Below, one piece after another: positions 16,664 to 25,464 of a stretch of DNA of 64,000 bases. The stretch is from Actinomyces glycerinitolerans (GTDB lineage Bacteria; Actinomycetota; Actinomycetes; Actinomycetales; Actinomycetaceae), in assembly GCF_900098745.1 (NCBI RefSeq), contig NZ_FQTT01000009.1, forward strand, positions 518,717 through 582,716, given 5' to 3'. The first letter of the stretch is position 1, and the number at the start of each line of letters is the position of its first letter. Position numbers and translations under genes: made by a program. The notes beneath the pieces are model-generated. The model ran no database searches, was not told the DNA's origin, and worked only from the letters and a program-made list of their open reading frames with translations.

Positions 16664-17935
16664 TCAGCGGGCCCGCGGGCCGATGACGGGCACGGGAGTG
16701 CCGTCCCAACTGACGCAGCCGACGGTGGTCACGACCGGGCGTGCAGGCGCGACGAGAGTGTGCGGACCCATGCAGGGACGCAGGTCGAAGTCTGACGGAG
16801 TGCCCTCCTGGCGGTTCAACTGAATTGTGCAGTCGTGGAAGGAGACGTGTTCGATGCGACCTGCAGCGGCGTGGATGACGACCGCGTTGTCGCTGTGCGC
16901 CTGCACACGCTCGAAGCGCACGCCCTCAATGCACGAGTCGGCGAGGTTTGTTCCTATATCGCGCGGAACTAGGGTGAGGTGCACCGGTTCGCCAGAGCCC
17001 CACCACTCCGGCGAGAACCGTCTGGTGGAGATCGTGATGTCGCGGAAGACGATGCTGCGGGCGGTGCCCGGGTCGCGCAGCTGGAAGGCGATTCCGCGGT
17101 TGGAGCGGTTGATGGTGATGCGTTCGAAAAGAGCGTTGGCGAAGCCGCCGAAGCTCGAGGAGCCGAACTTGATCGCCGAGCTCTGGGACTCGAGCACGCA
17201 ATCGCGCACGGTGAGGTTCTCGCACAGGCCGTAGCGCGCGGTCTCCTCGGTGCACTTGGCGCATATCGCGTCGTCACCGGTGGTGATGGTGCAGCCGTCG
17301 ATGAGGGTGTTCGTGCAGCGGTCGATGTCGATGCCGTCAGTATTGGGCATGCGCATCTCGTTGCGGATCGTCACGTCCTGCACCGCCGTGTTGACGCACC
17401 CGACGAGATGGATCGTCCAGAAGGGCGCCCCGATGATGGTGATGTCCTTGATGAGAGGACCGCGGCAGTCCTCTAAGTAAACAGTCATCGGCCGGGGATA
17501 GTCGTAGAACCGCAGATGAGGAGCATCGCCCTGGTTCGGGGGGATGAACCGCTCGTAGCTGGCGTCGATACGGCCCCGGCCGCGCACACCGGCGCCGGTT
17601 AGGGACTTGCCGTAGATGAGTGCGCTGATCGGGGTGTCGTGACTGAGCAGCTCGAACGGGCCGGGACGCCGGGTATAGCGCTGCTCGTCCCCGCTCGCCT
17701 TCAGTGTTACGTCTTCCCCGAGGACAAGGGTGACATGGTCGCGCAGGACGAGCCCATCGACGAGCCAGGTGCCCGCGGATGACAGGACAACGTCACCGCC
17801 GCCACGGGCGGCCGCGGCGTCAATGGAGCCCTGGATCGCCCGGGTCACGGTGCACGGATCGCGTCTGGCCTCCTGGAGACCAGCCAGGGGTGCCAACGGG
17901 GTCAAACGGGGACGGGAGAAGAAAGTAGCGCTCAT
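16664..17935 (-). CDS. GH28 polygalacturonase-like glycoside hydrolase
   Basis: A 423-aa right-handed beta-helix protein without a signal peptide, so probably cytoplasmic and acting on imported oligosaccharides. The GH28 acidic motifs NTDG (198-201) and GDD (220-222) are both present. The usual GHG histidine motif is not: the equivalent position reads SQSSAIKFGSSS, a variant found in some bacterial GH28 proteins, so specificity may differ from classical polygalacturonase. A conserved NRGIAFQLRD stretch follows. It is divergent from a sugar ABC importer whose promoter is about 240 bases away, which suggests joint use of a uronic-acid or pectin-type oligosaccharide. Confidence 0.85.
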   Translation of the reverse strand: MSATFFSRPRLTPLAPLAGLQEARRDPCTVTRAIQGSIDAAAARGGGDVVLSSAGTWLVDGLVLRDHVTLVLGEDVTLKASGDEQRYTRRPGPFELLSHDTPISALIYGKSLTGAGVRGRGRIDASYERFIPPNQGDAPHLRFYDYPRPMTVYLEDCRGPLIKDITIIGAPFWTIHLVGCVNTAVQDVTIRNEMRMPNTDGIDIDRCTNTLIDGCTITTGDDAICAKCTEETARYGLCENLTVRDCVLESQSSAIKFGSSSFGGFANALFERITINRSNRGIAFQLRDPGTARSIVFRDITISTRRFSPEWWGSGEPVHLTLVPRDIGTNLADSCIEGVRFERVQAHSDNAVVIHAAAGRIEHVSFHDCTIQLNRQEGTPSDFDLRPCMGPHTLVAPARPVVTTVGCVSWDGTPVPVIGPRAR

Positions 17936-18172
17936 GGTGCGTCTCAGAATCTCACCACGATGTCCGCGCGCGCAGCCCGCCGCGATGAGTGCGAGTGCAG
18001 TCGTGACGCCGGACGAAGCTGCGAGCAGTGCCCCGCGTCCTCGACCGGGTCCCGGGCAGTAACGCGCTCGGCATGGGGGAGCGCAGTTGCTGAGCGGGGC
18101 GTGGTGGCATGACCGGTACGGCCGGGTCGTTGACTCGGGCGTGCAGCATGAGGATACCCATGAAACTGAAGT

Positions 18173-18201
18173 TTGACAGATCGAAACAGGTCGCTTACTC
18201 T
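18173..18201 (+). promoter_or_regulatory. Promoter of the sugar ABC operon
   Basis: TTGACA (18173-18178) and TACTCT (18196-18201) are separated by exactly 17 bases, a strong housekeeping-type promoter about 40 bases upstream of the solute-binding-protein start. GATCGAA (18179-18185) and its reverse complement TTCGATC (18205-18211) flank the -10 box, a typical place for a repressor. The intergenic stretch 17936-18172 shows nothing else convincing. Confidence 0.65.
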
Positions 18202-18211
18202 TCGTTCGATC

Positions 18212-18224
18212 TCGTTTGCAACGA
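18212..18224. promoter_or_regulatory. Palindrome downstream of the sugar ABC promoter
   Basis: TCGTT-TGC-AACGA is a perfect 5-bp inverted repeat just past the predicted transcription start and before the GGAG ribosome site. Its size and CG-rich symmetry resemble LacI/DeoR-type operators. No regulator gene is adjacent. Confidence 0.45.
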
Positions 18225-18241
18225 AGGGAAGGAGATCCGCC

Positions 18242-19600
18242 ATGCCTGCTGTTAAGGGCAAGCCGACAGTGCCCCCCACATCCATCCCACTCCCTACCGA
18301 CGATGCGCAGACGTTCCCGGCGTCTTTGGCCATAACACGTCGCTCGCTGGCCAAAGGCGCCCTGTTGGCAGCATCCGGTTTGGCGCTCGCCGCCTGCGGC
18401 TCCGACGGCGACTCCTCCTCAAACTCGGAGACACCGAGCAGCTTGACGTTCTGGCTGTCCGGAGACGCCAACGAGGGCGGCGGTTACGCCGCGCTCGCCG
18501 AGGACTACGAGGCCGCCACAGGCATCCACATCGAAATCGTTGACGTCGCCTACGATGACTTCAACACCAAGTTGGTCAACGCGGCGCTAGCCGGTGACTT
18601 GCCGGACATCGGTCGTATCCCCTCGGTCGACCCGACCTTCTCCGAGGACCTTGTCGACCTCGCCGATGTCGCGAGCGAACGCAACATCATGAGTTCATTG
18701 CTGCTGCCGGACGACGACGGCAAGGTCCTCACCATCCCTGCCGCTGTTACCTCCGTTGGGCTCTTTGTAAACAAGTCCCTGTTCGAGCAGGCGGGGGTCT
18801 CCTACCCGACGTCCGAGGACGAGAGTTGGACCTGGGATGAATTCATCGAGACGACGACGAAGGTCAAGGAGGCCACCGGCGCCCGCTACAACCTGGTCAT
18901 GGACCGCACATCGCACCGTCTGCGCGCCTTCCTCTACCAGTTCGGGTCCGAGGGTTTTGTTGAGGCGGACGACGGGACCTACTCCACGAACGACAACACG
19001 AAGAAGGCTCTGGAGTACTTCAGCAACATGAACGACGACGCGATCATGCCGCGTTCCGTGTGGCTGAGCGAGGACGACCCCTCCGCCCTGTTCAAGTCCG
19101 GCGAGGTCGTCGCCTACTACTCCGGCTGTTGGCAGCTCGCCGACTTCGAGGAGAACATCACCGACTTCGAGTGGGCCTCGGCATACATGCCGCAGCAGCC
19201 GACCCGTTCGACCAACATCGGTACCGGTGGCTTCCTCACCGCTTTCGATACCAATGGCAACGGTGGGGCGGCTAAGGAATTCATCTCTTGGGCGCTCGCC
19301 GAGGACCAGTACCGGAAGTACTGCAAGCTGGCTGCTGCGATCCCCGCTGTTGAGGACATGCAAGTCGACTACGACTTCGCACAGGACTCCTTCGAAATCT
19401 ATGCGAAGGAGATTGCCGCGTCGCCTGATATCGCCGGCTACCAAGTGACTCAAGGCCTTGACTGGCAGAATCGCGGGCTGATCGTCGACGGCGACCCGCT
19501 GCGCGACGAGGTGATCAAGTACGTGTCCGGCGAGCAGGACGTCAATACGACGATCGACAGAATCATCGAGCAGTACGACGAGGCCGTCGCGAACGGCTGA
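18242..19600 (+). CDS. Sugar ABC transporter, solute-binding lipoprotein
   Basis: A 452-aa extracellular binding protein of the carbohydrate uptake family. The N-terminus has a twin-arginine-like TRRSLAKG followed by a hydrophobic stretch and the lipobox LAAC, so it is probably exported folded and lipid-anchored. Family blocks include LTFWLSGD near the mature N-terminus, and a series of aromatic residues is consistent with sugar binding. GGAG precedes the ATG at 18242. Two permease genes follow directly. No ATPase is encoded nearby, so a shared MsiK-type ATPase elsewhere in the genome is likely, as is common in actinobacteria. Confidence 0.92.
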   Translation: MPAVKGKPTVPPTSIPLPTDDAQTFPASLAITRRSLAKGALLAASGLALAACGSDGDSSSNSETPSSLTFWLSGDANEGGGYAALAEDYEAATGIHIEIVDVAYDDFNTKLVNAALAGDLPDIGRIPSVDPTFSEDLVDLADVASERNIMSSLLLPDDDGKVLTIPAAVTSVGLFVNKSLFEQAGVSYPTSEDESWTWDEFIETTTKVKEATGARYNLVMDRTSHRLRAFLYQFGSEGFVEADDGTYSTNDNTKKALEYFSNMNDDAIMPRSVWLSEDDPSALFKSGEVVAYYSGCWQLADFEENITDFEWASAYMPQQPTRSTNIGTGGFLTAFDTNGNGGAAKEFISWALAEDQYRKYCKLAAAIPAVEDMQVDYDFAQDSFEIYAKEIAASPDIAGYQVTQGLDWQNRGLIVDGDPLRDEVIKYVSGEQDVNTTIDRIIEQYDEAVANG

Positions 19601-19613
19601 CACGACGGTTGCC

Positions 19614-19641
19614 GGGAGGGCGGCGTCGAGCCGCTCCTCCC
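19614..19641 (+). terminator. Intercistronic hairpin after solute-binding-protein gene
   Basis: GGGAGG-GCGGC pairs with GCCGC-T-CCTCCC around a five-base loop, with one bulged T. It lies between the binding-protein stop and the first permease and has no T tract, so it probably stabilises the upstream message or partly terminates, favouring excess binding protein. Confidence 0.5.
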
Positions 19642-19688
19642 AACACGTCACCGCGGGAACTCGAGGCGCCCCGGTGACAGAGGCCGAC

Positions 19689-20627
19689 ATGGCGTTGGGA
19701 AGAGCTATGGCGTCAGAAACAAACTTGGAAAGAACTCATAAGAAGCGGCGCTGGGGCAGGTCCCCGGGGACGTACCACTGGCAGCCGTTCGTCTTCGTTG
19801 CAGTGATTATTATCCTCTACCTTGTGTTCTTCGTGTGGCCTGCCGCGAGTGGATTGTTCTACTCCTTCACGAACTACAAGGGGCGGGGCAGCTTCAGTGC
19901 GGTTGGGCTATCGAACTACGCAAAGCTGTTATCTGACAAGGACTTCTACTCGGCGCTGCTGCGCACTTTCGAATACACGGTTATCGCCGTGCCGCTGGGG
20001 TACGTCCTCTCGCTATTCTCCGCGGTCATACTCACAAGCAAGCGTGTCGTCGGTGCGGCCCCCGCCCGCATGCTGCTGTTCATGCCGTGGCTCATCTCCC
20101 CGATCGTAGTCGGCGTCATCTGGCGATGGATGTTCGGAGAGAGCTTCGGGCTGATCAACTATCTGCTCTCGTTGGTCGGACTCGGACAGCCGTCGTGGCA
20201 GACTAGCTCGAACTTGTCCCTGGCTGTCGTGATCTTCGCTGGTGCCTGGGCGGGGACGGCTTTCAATATGCTGCTCTTCATCGGCGCCCTCAAGAACGTC
20301 TCGACCAGCGTCAAGGAGGCTGCCGCCCTCGATGGCGCCTCCTCCTGGCAGACCTTCTGGCACATCATCCTGCCGTCTATCCGGCCGACATCTTTCATGG
20401 TTATCCTGTTGAGCACCCTGGGCTCAATGAAGGAGTTCGCCCTCGTCCAGGCCGTTAACGGCGGAGGCCCCGGAACGTCGAACAACTTCATCGTCCAGTA
20501 CATCTACACCACCGGTTTCTCGCGGGCGAAGGTCGGCTATGCCAGCGCTGCATCGATGGTCCTCATGGTCATCCTGCTGATCCTATCCCTCGTCCAGCTT
20601 CGCCTTAACCGTGACAACGAGGCATGA
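19689..20627 (+). CDS. Sugar ABC transporter permease (MalF type)
   Basis: A 312-aa inner-membrane permease with about six transmembrane helices. The cytoplasmic EAA loop that docks the ATPase is present (EAAALDGASSWQTFWHIILP), and the typical NGGGPGTSN block follows. Start choice is uncertain: GTG 19674, ATG 19689 (AGAGG upstream) and ATG 19707 are possible. It ends one base before the second permease and pairs with it as a heterodimer. The imported sugar is unknown, but flanking GH28 and heparinase-like genes point to an acidic plant- or glycan-derived oligosaccharide. Confidence 0.9.
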   Translation: MALGRAMASETNLERTHKKRRWGRSPGTYHWQPFVFVAVIIILYLVFFVWPAASGLFYSFTNYKGRGSFSAVGLSNYAKLLSDKDFYSALLRTFEYTVIAVPLGYVLSLFSAVILTSKRVVGAAPARMLLFMPWLISPIVVGVIWRWMFGESFGLINYLLSLVGLGQPSWQTSSNLSLAVVIFAGAWAGTAFNMLLFIGALKNVSTSVKEAAALDGASSWQTFWHIILPSIRPTSFMVILLSTLGSMKEFALVQAVNGGGPGTSNNFIVQYIYTTGFSRAKVGYASAASMVLMVILLILSLVQLRLNRDNEA

Positions 20628-20628
20628 T

Positions 20629-21483
20629 ATGGCTACGAGATCCAAGCGCATCAAAGAGGGTGGCCCGCAGGAGCGCAAATCCATCACATTAACGCTCCTC
20701 ATGTGGGTTGTCGCCGCTATCTACGCGTTCCCCGTCCTGTGGTTCGTCCTGTCATCATTCAAATCGAACGGCGAGTTGTTCTCGTTCCCGCTGTCCTTCC
20801 TCCCGAGGAGCTGGACGCTCGGCGGGTACGCTGAGGCGTGGACCCGTTTCAACTTCGCCAATTACTTCAAGAACACCTTCATTGTCGCGTTCACGACGAC
20901 CGTTCTTACAGTCATGGTGTCGGCCGCCACGGGCTACGCCCTGGCGAAGTACAAGAACCGCTGGCTCAAAGTGCTCTTCGTCTGCCTCCTCATGACGACG
21001 ATGCTGCCCACCGAGGTTATCCTCTCTCCGACCTTCCTCGTCATCCGCGATCTGGGCCTGTACAACAATCTCGCAGGCCTCATCATGCCCTCAATCATGA
21101 CCGCCACCGGCGTCTTCATGTTCCGTCAGTTCTATATGGGCGTTCCCGACGAGCTCCTGGAAGCCGCTCGCATCGATGGGTCCGGAGAATTCCAGACATT
21201 CTTCAGGATCATGCTGCCGCTCGCCAGGCCCACGGCTGTTACCCTGGCCATCTTCTCCTTCCAGTGGCGCTGGAACGACTACATCTGGCCCCTCATCGTC
21301 ATCTCGGACAACGACAAGTACACCCTCCAGGTCGCGCTGCGTTCGATCGTCGGCGCCGAGAACATCAACTGGTCGGTGCTGCTGTCGGCCTCCGTGATCT
21401 CGATCCTGCCGCTGCTAGTCATATACCTCGTGTTCCAGCGCAACATCATGGACGCGAACCTTGGATCCGGAATCAAGGACTGA
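20629..21483 (+). CDS. Sugar ABC transporter permease (MalG type)
   Basis: A 285-aa second permease subunit with six predicted transmembrane helices. The EAA loop reads EAARIDGSGEFQTFFRIMLP. The ATG at 20629 sits one base after the stop of the first permease and eight bases after GAGG, so translation is coupled. The C-terminus ends with the RNIMDANLGSGIKD block common in this family. The enzyme gene downstream starts 13 bases later, which makes a four-gene operon at least. Confidence 0.92.
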   Translation: MATRSKRIKEGGPQERKSITLTLLMWVVAAIYAFPVLWFVLSSFKSNGELFSFPLSFLPRSWTLGGYAEAWTRFNFANYFKNTFIVAFTTTVLTVMVSAATGYALAKYKNRWLKVLFVCLLMTTMLPTEVILSPTFLVIRDLGLYNNLAGLIMPSIMTATGVFMFRQFYMGVPDELLEAARIDGSGEFQTFFRIMLPLARPTAVTLAIFSFQWRWNDYIWPLIVISDNDKYTLQVALRSIVGAENINWSVLLSASVISILPLLVIYLVFQRNIMDANLGSGIKD

Positions 21484-21496
21484 AAGAGGTCGAGTC

Positions 21497-23209
21497 GTGA
21501 CGGCAACGGTTGGTATGACCGCTCCGGCAGGGCCTACGGGGGTTGATCGCACCTACCTCGCTGCTCTGCATGAGAATGCGGCGTGGGAGGCCGACACCCT
21601 CCTCGCCACTGAGGAGTCGTTCCTAGCCGCGAGGCCCTCTCATAGGCGGCTTGCGCGGGCGATGAAGATCGCCGTCGCCTGCCACCTCTCGGCGGGCAGC
21701 CGGTTGCACGGCGACCGGTCACTCATCGCCTACGCCGATCGCCTGACGAGGTCCCTTGAGACACTTCAGGGTGACTCCGGCCTCTTCAGTGGCGACAATC
21801 TGGACTCTCCGCCCGACTCGTCCTTCACGGCCAACGACCTCATGGAGAGCCTCGAGCTCCTCGATGCCGACGCCGGCGACGACGTACGGGCCCTTAGCCG
21901 GCGGCTCGAGGCGATGGTACGGAGGCTCGATCCAGCCCTCCAAGCCGGCGGCGTGCACACACCCAACCACCGTTGGGAGTTGGTTGAGGCGCTCACCCAT
22001 CTGGAGCGGCGTTGGCCTGACCCGGCGCGTCGTGCACGCATCGATGAGTGGCTAGCCGAGGGGATTGATGTCGATACCGACGGGCAGTACTCCGAGCGAT
22101 CGGCCAACTACGCGATCGACGTCTCCAATCGTAGCCTGCTTAGTATCGCGACCGCCCTCGGGCTGCCAGCTCTCGTTGACATCGTCGAGCACAACCTCAC
22201 AACGATGACCCTGCTCACCGACCCCGCCGGGAACGTCGAGACCATGCACTCGCGCCGGCAGGATCAGCGTGGGGACGTAACCGTGAGCCTTGGGCGCTTT
22301 CACCACCAGCTTCGGCGCATCGCGATCGAGCGCAATCGCTCAGACCTCGCATGGTGGGCGCAGCGCGCCTGGGACCTCGGCATTCCCAGCGGGGGCGACG
22401 AGTTGGCCTGCGTTCTCCTGCACCCCGTGACAGCCAGTTTGATGCCGACGCCCGTGGCGCCTGCTGACGGCGTCCGGGTTCTCGACTCGGGCCTGGTTGT
22501 GCGAACACACGGAGACCAGCGCCTCGTCGTCGACGGCTACTCCGATTACCCAGCAGCGGGACGTATTGCATCCGGGCTCGCATGCAACCCGACGTTCATG
22601 CACGCCTGGCTCGGCGGCGTTGAGCTGCGCTCGTTGCGCCTCTCCCGGAACTTCTTCGGTCTCGGTCCCTTCCGGCCCACTGACTGGGAGACGAGCGATG
22701 ACACGGTTGTCCTGCGAGAGAGCGCAAGCGCCGACTACTACCTGCCGCTCGACGCTGCCTCGCGTCATGAGGACGGCACCTACGACATGGAGTTCGAGGG
22801 ACGCTTCGCGGCCCGGATGGCATTCTCCCGGCGCAAGACCATCTCACTTCGTCTTGACACGGAGGTGAGCATCCGCGATCTGCGCGACGGTATTGAACTC
22901 TCCGTCGACCTTAAGGGCCCTTGTACGGGAGCCTGTCTCGAGATCGCGCTCGGCGATGACGTCGAGGTCGACGGTGCCCGCGCGCTGGGGGAGGAGGCGT
23001 TCGTCCTCAACAGAACGGCGACGCTGAGCGGTAATGACGGAACCGTCATCGACGTCGTCGCCGACCGTGTGGGCCGTGTTCCGGCCTTCTATGAACCCGG
23101 TGAGGAGTACCGCTACCTCGGCGGCACCGACGCCCTGGCCGGGACCCGCCTCTACGTCACCATCGACATCCCCGGCACGCTCACGCTGCGCCTCACGCGC
23201 GCGGTGTGA
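21497..23209 (+). CDS. Heparinase II/III-like polysaccharide-degrading enzyme
   Basis: A 570-aa cytoplasmic protein. The N-terminal two thirds are helical, as in (alpha/alpha) toroid lyases and hydrolases, with the blocks TPNHRWELVEAL (about residue 155) and GQYSERSANYAIDVSNRSLL (about 195) carrying His, Tyr and Asn residues suited to catalysis. The C-terminal third is beta-rich. The overall shape matches heparinase-like lyases and some related uronidase families, but the exact family cannot be fixed by eye. The GTG at 21497 is chosen because AAAGAGG lies seven bases upstream; an ATG at 21461 lies inside the permease gene. It is co-transcribed with the sugar importer, so it probably cleaves the imported oligosaccharide. 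Confidence 0.75.
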   Translation: MTATVGMTAPAGPTGVDRTYLAALHENAAWEADTLLATEESFLAARPSHRRLARAMKIAVACHLSAGSRLHGDRSLIAYADRLTRSLETLQGDSGLFSGDNLDSPPDSSFTANDLMESLELLDADAGDDVRALSRRLEAMVRRLDPALQAGGVHTPNHRWELVEALTHLERRWPDPARRARIDEWLAEGIDVDTDGQYSERSANYAIDVSNRSLLSIATALGLPALVDIVEHNLTTMTLLTDPAGNVETMHSRRQDQRGDVTVSLGRFHHQLRRIAIERNRSDLAWWAQRAWDLGIPSGGDELACVLLHPVTASLMPTPVAPADGVRVLDSGLVVRTHGDQRLVVDGYSDYPAAGRIASGLACNPTFMHAWLGGVELRSLRLSRNFFGLGPFRPTDWETSDDTVVLRESASADYYLPLDAASRHEDGTYDMEFEGRFAARMAFSRRKTISLRLDTEVSIRDLRDGIELSVDLKGPCTGACLEIALGDDVEVDGARALGEEAFVLNRTATLSGNDGTVIDVVADRVGRVPAFYEPGEEYRYLGGTDALAGTRLYVTIDIPGTLTLRLTRAV

Positions 23210-23301
23210 GGCGGGCGGATCGCCCTCCCGGACTCGCGTCGACTGGCGTACGGGCTGAGACCACTTGATCCCAATGCCATACGTAAATCCCCAAGGAGCC
23301 A

Positions 23302-25398
23302 ATGATGTCTTCCTTCCGGCATGACCGTCACGACTATCAATGCGGCGGTATCGCGCTCACGACGGTGCTCGTGCTGGCCATGTTCCTGATCCCCACTGCC
23401 GTCGCACAGACCGCGGCGACTGATCCGCTTGATCCCGTGCCTGCTGCTAACGGATCGTATTTCGTTGAGTCCTATTCGACGAATACGACCGCCAATCTCG
23501 CGGCGGACACCAATGCCGCGGTGAGCCTGCTCGCGGAGTTCTATGAGGTGTGGGAGCCCGGTGAGACCCCCGCCGACGGCACCATCCTCAACGAGTCCTT
23601 TCAACAGGCCAATATTGCCTACTCGGAGAACGCCACCTCCGAGCGGACCGAGGAGCAAGCGGTGCAGGCCTACCTTACAGATCGTCGCAACCAGTCTTAC
23701 AGTGCGATTGACGGTCTCGGCGTGGACGCACCGCTGTTCCGACAACTCGCTAACGCCGGCACCTCCATAACGGAGGACATCCCCGCAGACTCCACGACCG
23801 TCAAGTACTCGGACACAGGGAATTCCAACGGAGCGTGGGCGGACACGGACTCGGACCTGGGCGCCGTCGTCGCACTGGTAAACGCCGTGCGCGGGGCTAA
23901 CACCAGCTCGAATCCGGCGAAGCTGGCGTTCCGGTATCCGCGTCCGTTCCGCTGGAGCACGGATGTCAGAGTCGCGGACGTCCTCGGGGGCGTTGAGTTG
24001 GCGTCAGATTCACTTACGGACGGCGGATTCCCCTCCGGCCACACGAGTGCCGGCTACATGGCCTCTCTCGCTCTGGCTTACGCCGTGCCCGAGCACTACG
24101 CCGAGCTGGTCGCCAACGCCTCCACGATTGGCGACTACCGCATTATCTCCGGCATGCATTCCGCCGGCGACGTGATCGGTGGGCGCACCCTCGGGACGGC
24201 ACTGGCCGCGGCGACGCTCTCGAACGAGGAGAACGCGGGCGTCAAGGAGCAGGCCGTCGCCGATGCCGCGACCGCTCTCGATGCTACCGACACGATGACC
24301 CAGGACGAGTACGAGTCTCTCCTGGCCGTCTACACGGAGCGAATGACGTACGGGCTGCCCCTCACCGACTCGACCGATGAGCCGGCGGTAGTGCCGATGG
24401 GGGCCGAGGTCCTCCTTGAGACCAGATTCCCCTACCTAAGTCGGGACCAGCGGCGCGAGGTTCTGCGGACCACCGCCATCGAATCCGGGCATGTCCTGCT
24501 CGACGACTCCGAGGGATGGGGACGGCTCAACCTCCTCGCAGCCTCCGGCGGCTACGGGTCACTCGACGGTGCGACCGTCGTGAGCCTTGATGCCTCGGCC
24601 CCCGGCTATGAGGCGGCGGACACATGGCGCAACGACATCCATGGCACCGGGTCGCTCGAGCTCGACGGCACAGGCCGACTCACGCTCTCAGGTGACAACA
24701 CGTTCAGCGGCGGCGTGACCGTGAACGGCGGCACCCTCGTTGCCGACTCGATGACCGCCGTCGGTAGCGGAGACATCACTGTCGATGACGGCGTGCTCTC
24801 GGAGACCGTCGACGAACCGGTCGAGGTGACGGGCACGGTTGCACTCTCCGACGCTGCGGAGCTCAATTTGTCGGTAGTCGCAGGGAGCGCGACGCCAGGC
24901 TCGCCTGCGAGTACTGCCACCACGTCTGCCCAGTCCCCGAGCCTCACTGTCACGGGAGACATGGCCATCGATGGGGCACTGGTAGTCTCCGGTGACACGA
25001 CGGTTCTGGCCGAAGGAGGCTCGCTACTCCTCGCGACTGTGACGGGCTCCGTATCCGGCGCCTTCGACTCGATAACTGTTGAGGGCGTTGACGGATCATT
25101 CAAGATGATCTTCAGTAATGGACAACTGTGGCTCGTACGGGTGAGCACAACGATCCCGCCCAGCGCTTCTTCATCGGCGGCCACATCGGTGGCGGTGACG
25201 GATCCGAGTGCGCCCACCGACAACGCGTCCCCCAACGAGGCTACATCCGTCGTCTCGGTCGGGACGCCGGTCTCTCGCCCTCAGGATCTTGCCCGTACGG
25301 GCACGTCCGTGCTGCCCGAACTCGCTGCCGCTGCCGGCCTGGTCCTCATCGGGGCTGTCCTGACGACCAGGCGCCGGTGGCGCCACCGTGCTTGCTGA
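23302..25398 (+). CDS. Cell-wall-anchored PAP2-type acid phosphatase with PATR repeat
   Basis: A 698-aa exported protein. An N-terminal hydrophobic signal (about 18-36) leads to a PAP2/class A acid phosphatase domain with the complete tripartite signature: K207-x6-R214-P215, PSGH at 244-247 and R280-x5-H286-x3-D290. Around residues 445-480 there is a beta-repeat of the kind found in autotransporter passengers (LSGDNTFSGGVTVNGGTLV). A Ser/Thr/Pro linker follows, and the end carries a sortase-type signal: LARTG (663-667), a hydrophobic helix and RRRWRHR. The protein should be displayed on the cell wall and release phosphate from extracellular esters. AAGGAG precedes the start. It follows the polysaccharide operon by about 90 bases and may be its last gene. 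Confidence 0.88.
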   Translation: MMSSFRHDRHDYQCGGIALTTVLVLAMFLIPTAVAQTAATDPLDPVPAANGSYFVESYSTNTTANLAADTNAAVSLLAEFYEVWEPGETPADGTILNESFQQANIAYSENATSERTEEQAVQAYLTDRRNQSYSAIDGLGVDAPLFRQLANAGTSITEDIPADSTTVKYSDTGNSNGAWADTDSDLGAVVALVNAVRGANTSSNPAKLAFRYPRPFRWSTDVRVADVLGGVELASDSLTDGGFPSGHTSAGYMASLALAYAVPEHYAELVANASTIGDYRIISGMHSAGDVIGGRTLGTALAAATLSNEENAGVKEQAVADAATALDATDTMTQDEYESLLAVYTERMTYGLPLTDSTDEPAVVPMGAEVLLETRFPYLSRDQRREVLRTTAIESGHVLLDDSEGWGRLNLLAASGGYGSLDGATVVSLDASAPGYEAADTWRNDIHGTGSLELDGTGRLTLSGDNTFSGGVTVNGGTLVADSMTAVGSGDITVDDGVLSETVDEPVEVTGTVALSDAAELNLSVVAGSATPGSPASTATTSAQSPSLTVTGDMAIDGALVVSGDTTVLAEGGSLLLATVTGSVSGAFDSITVEGVDGSFKMIFSNGQLWLVRVSTTIPPSASSSAATSVAVTDPSAPTDNASPNEATSVVSVGTPVSRPQDLARTGTSVLPELAAAAGLVLIGAVLTTRRRWRHRAC

Positions 25399-25403
25399 AG
25401 CCT

Positions 25404-25440
25404 GAGACCACTCACCGCCTATTGCCTCGTTGGTGGTCTC
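25404..25440. terminator. Bidirectional terminator-like hairpin
   Basis: GAGACCAC (25404-25411) and GTGGTCTC (25433-25440) form an 8-bp stem between the convergent phosphatase and response-regulator genes. It lacks a long T tract. Confidence 0.55.
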
Positions 25441-25464
25441 GGCGAGGGATGCTGCCCGGTCGGC

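Noticed and set aside
17944-18471. Minus-strand frame across the sugar-ABC promoter
   Set aside because: It would cover a strong plus-strand promoter and the signal peptide of the binding protein, and it has no recognisable domain.
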